Origin: JBDKTH01 sp964558295
GTDB lineage: Bacteria; Planctomycetota; Planctomycetia; Pirellulales; Thermoguttaceae
Length of the DNA stretch: 8,362 nt
Assembly: GCA_964558295.1 (NCBI GenBank)
Contig: CAZLDQ010000231.1
Span: 1-8,362, forward strand
Direction of reading: 5' to 3'
Part shown: positions 6,129-8,362 of the stretch, one piece after another
How the letters are laid out: every line of letters begins with the position of its first letter
Numbering within the stretch: the first letter of the stretch is position 1
Position numbers and translations under genes: made by a program
Notes under the pieces: model-generated
The model's database searches: none
What the model saw: the letters and a program-made list of their open reading frames with translations, nothing else
Told to the model about the DNA's origin: nothing

Positions 6129-8360
6129 ATGTCTCAGCCGAATGAGGACATGCCGAAACACAGCTTCCGCGGGTCAATAGGTACGGTGGGGCTGCCACTG
6201 CTAGAACGAGTGATCGATACCATTCCGATCCCCATTGCCCTCGTGGAAGGGCCTGAGTTTCGTTATGTGCTAGTCAATCGAGCCTATTGCGCGATCGAGG
6301 CGAGGAGCGAGGCGTTCTTTCTTGGCCGCACGATGGCTCAGATCTTTCCCGAAGGGGCGGAGCACGACGCGCGGATTGCCGTGCTCCGGGAGGCCTATCA
6401 GACGGGACGCTGCATCAGCCAGAAGGAATTGGAGCTGAGTCTCCGGAAGGACCGAGAGCAGACGTGGTGGAACATCGAGTACGTGCCATTGCGCAGCGAT
6501 ACAGGCCAAGTGTACGCTGTGCTGATCATGGCCCAGGATGTTACGGAGCAGGTGGCTGCCCGACGGCAAGTAGAGGGACAAGCTGCCGTGTTGCGTGAAA
6601 ACGAAGCGAGGCTCACCCAATTGGCCACCGTCGTGGAAGGGGCGAGTGATTTTGTCGGGATTGCGGATCTGGATAGTCACGCGTTGTATGTGAACCCGGC
6701 AGGCCAATCGCTGGTTGGTTTAGCCGGTGACGAGGCGGTACGTGCTACGTTGATCGAGGACTACCTTTTCCCTGAACACCTCCCTTTCGTGCGCGAGACG
6801 GTACTGCCGACGGTCCTCCGTGAGGGACGCTGGAAGGGGGAATTCTGTCTTCGCCATTTTCAGACTGGCGAGCCGATCCCCGTACTATGGGACGTGTTCC
6901 GCGTGGATGCTCCACGAACCGGCCAGCCACTGAAGCTGGCCACGATCATTCGCGACATTCGCCCCCAGAAAGCGGCCGAGCAGGCCTTGCGCGAGAGCGA
7001 AGAACTGTTGCGTCTGGCTGAGCAGGCGGGAAACATCGGCAGTTTCGAGTGGGATATCACAACAGATCGGTTGCGAGTCTCGCCAGAGTATGAAGCTGTA
7101 TACGGGTTGGCACCGGGCGCCTTTCAGGGCAGACGAGAGGCATGGCGGAGACTGGTTCATCCCGAGGATTTCCCAGTCATCCGGGCGCAGTACCTCGAGT
7201 TTACCGCCCGCCACGCACCCCAGGCGGAAGTTGATTTCCGGATTGTTCGCCCTGACGGCACGGTTCGTTGGATCGAAGCCCGGGTACAGATGGTCTATGA
7301 CGCCGAGGGCAACCCGGTACGGATGATCGGGATCGACATCGACATCACCGAACGCAAACATGCCGAGGAGGCCTTGCGCAAGAGCGAGGCGACGTTGCGA
7401 GGATTCTTCAATGCCAACGCCGTGTATATGAGTGTCTTGGAGCTGCATGGGGATGACATCGTGTACGTGAAATCCAATCCCCGCACAGCCGCTTTCTTCG
7501 GCCTGTCTGCGGAAGAACTTGCCGGCAAGCACGGGCGGGAACTGGGATTGCCCGAAGAGTTCATCGCCAAAGGAGTGGCAACAATCCGGCAGTGTCATGA
7601 GACCCAACAGCCCATTAGTAGCGAGTATCAGATCCCATATCAGAACAACAAGTGTTGGCATTATGGCACGGTCAGCCCGCTCCCCTCGGGGAGCTCAGGA
7701 CGTCCACGCTGTGCTCTGGTGGCCGTCGACATTACCGATCGGCGGCAAGCCGAAGAACGGCTCAAGACGCTCAACGAGACGCTCGAACAGCGGGTGGTCG
7801 AGCGGACCGCCGTAGCCGAGCAGCGGGCAGCCCAGTTGCGAGTGCTGGCCGCCGAGTTGACCCGGGCTGAAGAGCAGGAACGCCGCCGTCTGGCCAAAGT
7901 CCTTCACGACCATCTCCAGCAATTGCTGGTCGCTGCGAGAATGAAGGTCGCCGTGCTTCGCCGTCGGGCCCAAGAGGAACGTCTAACCCGAACGCTTGAA
8001 CAGATCGACGATGTGCTCAATCAAGCAATCACCGAATCCCGCTCCCTAACCGTAGACCTTAGCCCACCTGTGCTCTATGACGCCGGTCTGGCTGCCGGGC
8101 TTGAGTGGCTGGCCCGGCAAATGGAAGAGAAGCATGGGATGCGAGTGGTCCTCAACATCGATCCGCAGGTCGAACCCATCGAAGAGGACACTCGCGTATT
8201 TCTGTTCCAGGCCGTACGCGAATTGCTGTTGAACGTCGTCAAGCATGCGCAGGCTGATATGGCTCATGTGGAACTGCTCTCCTTGGATAACCAACGGCTT
8301 CAACTGGCCTGTTTTGTTTCAACGGAAGTGGCACAAAGCCCGGGGTCGGTTAAGCAATGA
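6129..8360 (+). CDS. Multi-PAS sensor histidine kinase (HisKA_3 type), C-terminally truncated
   Basis: A 743-residue protein with no membrane span, so probably a cytosolic sensor that autophosphorylates and passes phosphate to a NarL/LuxR-type response regulator, not present in the window. Four PAS-type domains are seen at about 24-142, 164-281, 293-410 and 422-538; three end in the typical DVTE/DITER/DITDR motif. Domain 3 shows the PAS/PAC signature around WDITTDRL and RPDGTVRWIEA. A coiled coil (about 540-580) leads to a HisKA_3 domain, EEQERRRLAKVLHDHLQQLL, with phosphoacceptor His593. The ATPase domain begins and has its N box ELLLNVVKHA (Asn702), but after LQLA, where a DxGxGF box and a glycine-rich lid should follow, the sequence becomes unrelated and stops 17 residues on. 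The G1, F and G2 boxes are missing, so autokinase activity is doubtful. No ribosome-binding site precedes the ATG at 6129; an ATG at 6150 is an alternative. Ligands are unknown. Confidence 0.88.
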   Translation: MSQPNEDMPKHSFRGSIGTVGLPLLERVIDTIPIPIALVEGPEFRYVLVNRAYCAIEARSEAFFLGRTMAQIFPEGAEHDARIAVLREAYQTGRCISQKELELSLRKDREQTWWNIEYVPLRSDTGQVYAVLIMAQDVTEQVAARRQVEGQAAVLRENEARLTQLATVVEGASDFVGIADLDSHALYVNPAGQSLVGLAGDEAVRATLIEDYLFPEHLPFVRETVLPTVLREGRWKGEFCLRHFQTGEPIPVLWDVFRVDAPRTGQPLKLATIIRDIRPQKAAEQALRESEELLRLAEQAGNIGSFEWDITTDRLRVSPEYEAVYGLAPGAFQGRREAWRRLVHPEDFPVIRAQYLEFTARHAPQAEVDFRIVRPDGTVRWIEARVQMVYDAEGNPVRMIGIDIDITERKHAEEALRKSEATLRGFFNANAVYMSVLELHGDDIVYVKSNPRTAAFFGLSAEELAGKHGRELGLPEEFIAKGVATIRQCHETQQPISSEYQIPYQNNKCWHYGTVSPLPSGSSGRPRCALVAVDITDRRQAEERLKTLNETLEQRVVERTAVAEQRAAQLRVLAAELTRAEEQERRRLAKVLHDHLQQLLVAARMKVAVLRRRAQEERLTRTLEQIDDVLNQAITESRSLTVDLSPPVLYDAGLAAGLEWLARQMEEKHGMRVVLNIDPQVEPIEEDTRVFLFQAVRELLLNVVKHAQADMAHVELLSLDNQRLQLACFVSTEVAQSPGSVKQ

Positions 8361-8362
8361 TC

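Noticed and set aside
6885..7661. Minus-strand open frame of 258 codons opposite the kinase
   Set aside because: It is antisense to clear PAS domains and has no family features, so it is a shadow frame.

Overview
The window looks like chromosomal DNA from a GC-rich bacterium, most probably a planctomycete, in a draft or metagenomic assembly. A run of 10 N at 3706-3715 marks an assembly gap. The planctomycete assignment is inferred from the long-form S-adenosylhomocysteinase, a solitary trpF, a multi-PAS kinase with an LHDHLQQLL phosphoacceptor motif, intergenic CCCTGAA repeats and mostly weak Shine-Dalgarno sites. It has not been proven by any search.

Left half, all on the minus strand and read from right to left: a small membrane protein of unknown function (4006-4392), trpF for phosphoribosylanthranilate isomerase (3340-3997, interrupted by the assembly gap), ahcY for S-adenosylhomocysteinase (1662-3089), and a DUF1015-family protein (189-1490). 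A strong intrinsic terminator lies at 50-79. The membrane gene and trpF are 8 bp apart and probably co-transcribed. ahcY has its own sigma70-like promoter and a strong AAGGAGG ribosome-binding site, which set its start at a GTG. The ahcY-DUF1015 gap holds CCCTGAA tandem repeats and a 13-bp inverted repeat. The first 24 bases, just beyond the terminator, look like the T-arm and 3' acceptor strand of a tRNA whose remainder is absent.

Right half, plus strand: a GumC/Wzz-like polysaccharide chain-length or export co-regulator with two membrane anchors and a coiled-coil periplasmic part (4547-5875), a 253-bp gene-free stretch, then a soluble histidine kinase with four PAS domains and a HisKA_3 dimerisation domain (6129-8360). 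The kinase stops just after the N box of its ATPase domain, so the catalytic part is incomplete.

Functionally the left half is core metabolism: recycling of the SAM by-product SAH, and one tryptophan biosynthesis step. The right half concerns envelope polysaccharide and signalling. I found no convincing new multi-gene system. The items most worth following up are the abruptly truncated kinase, the tRNA-like 3' fragment, the DUF1015/ahcY pairing with ParB-like motifs, and the CCCTGAA repeat element.
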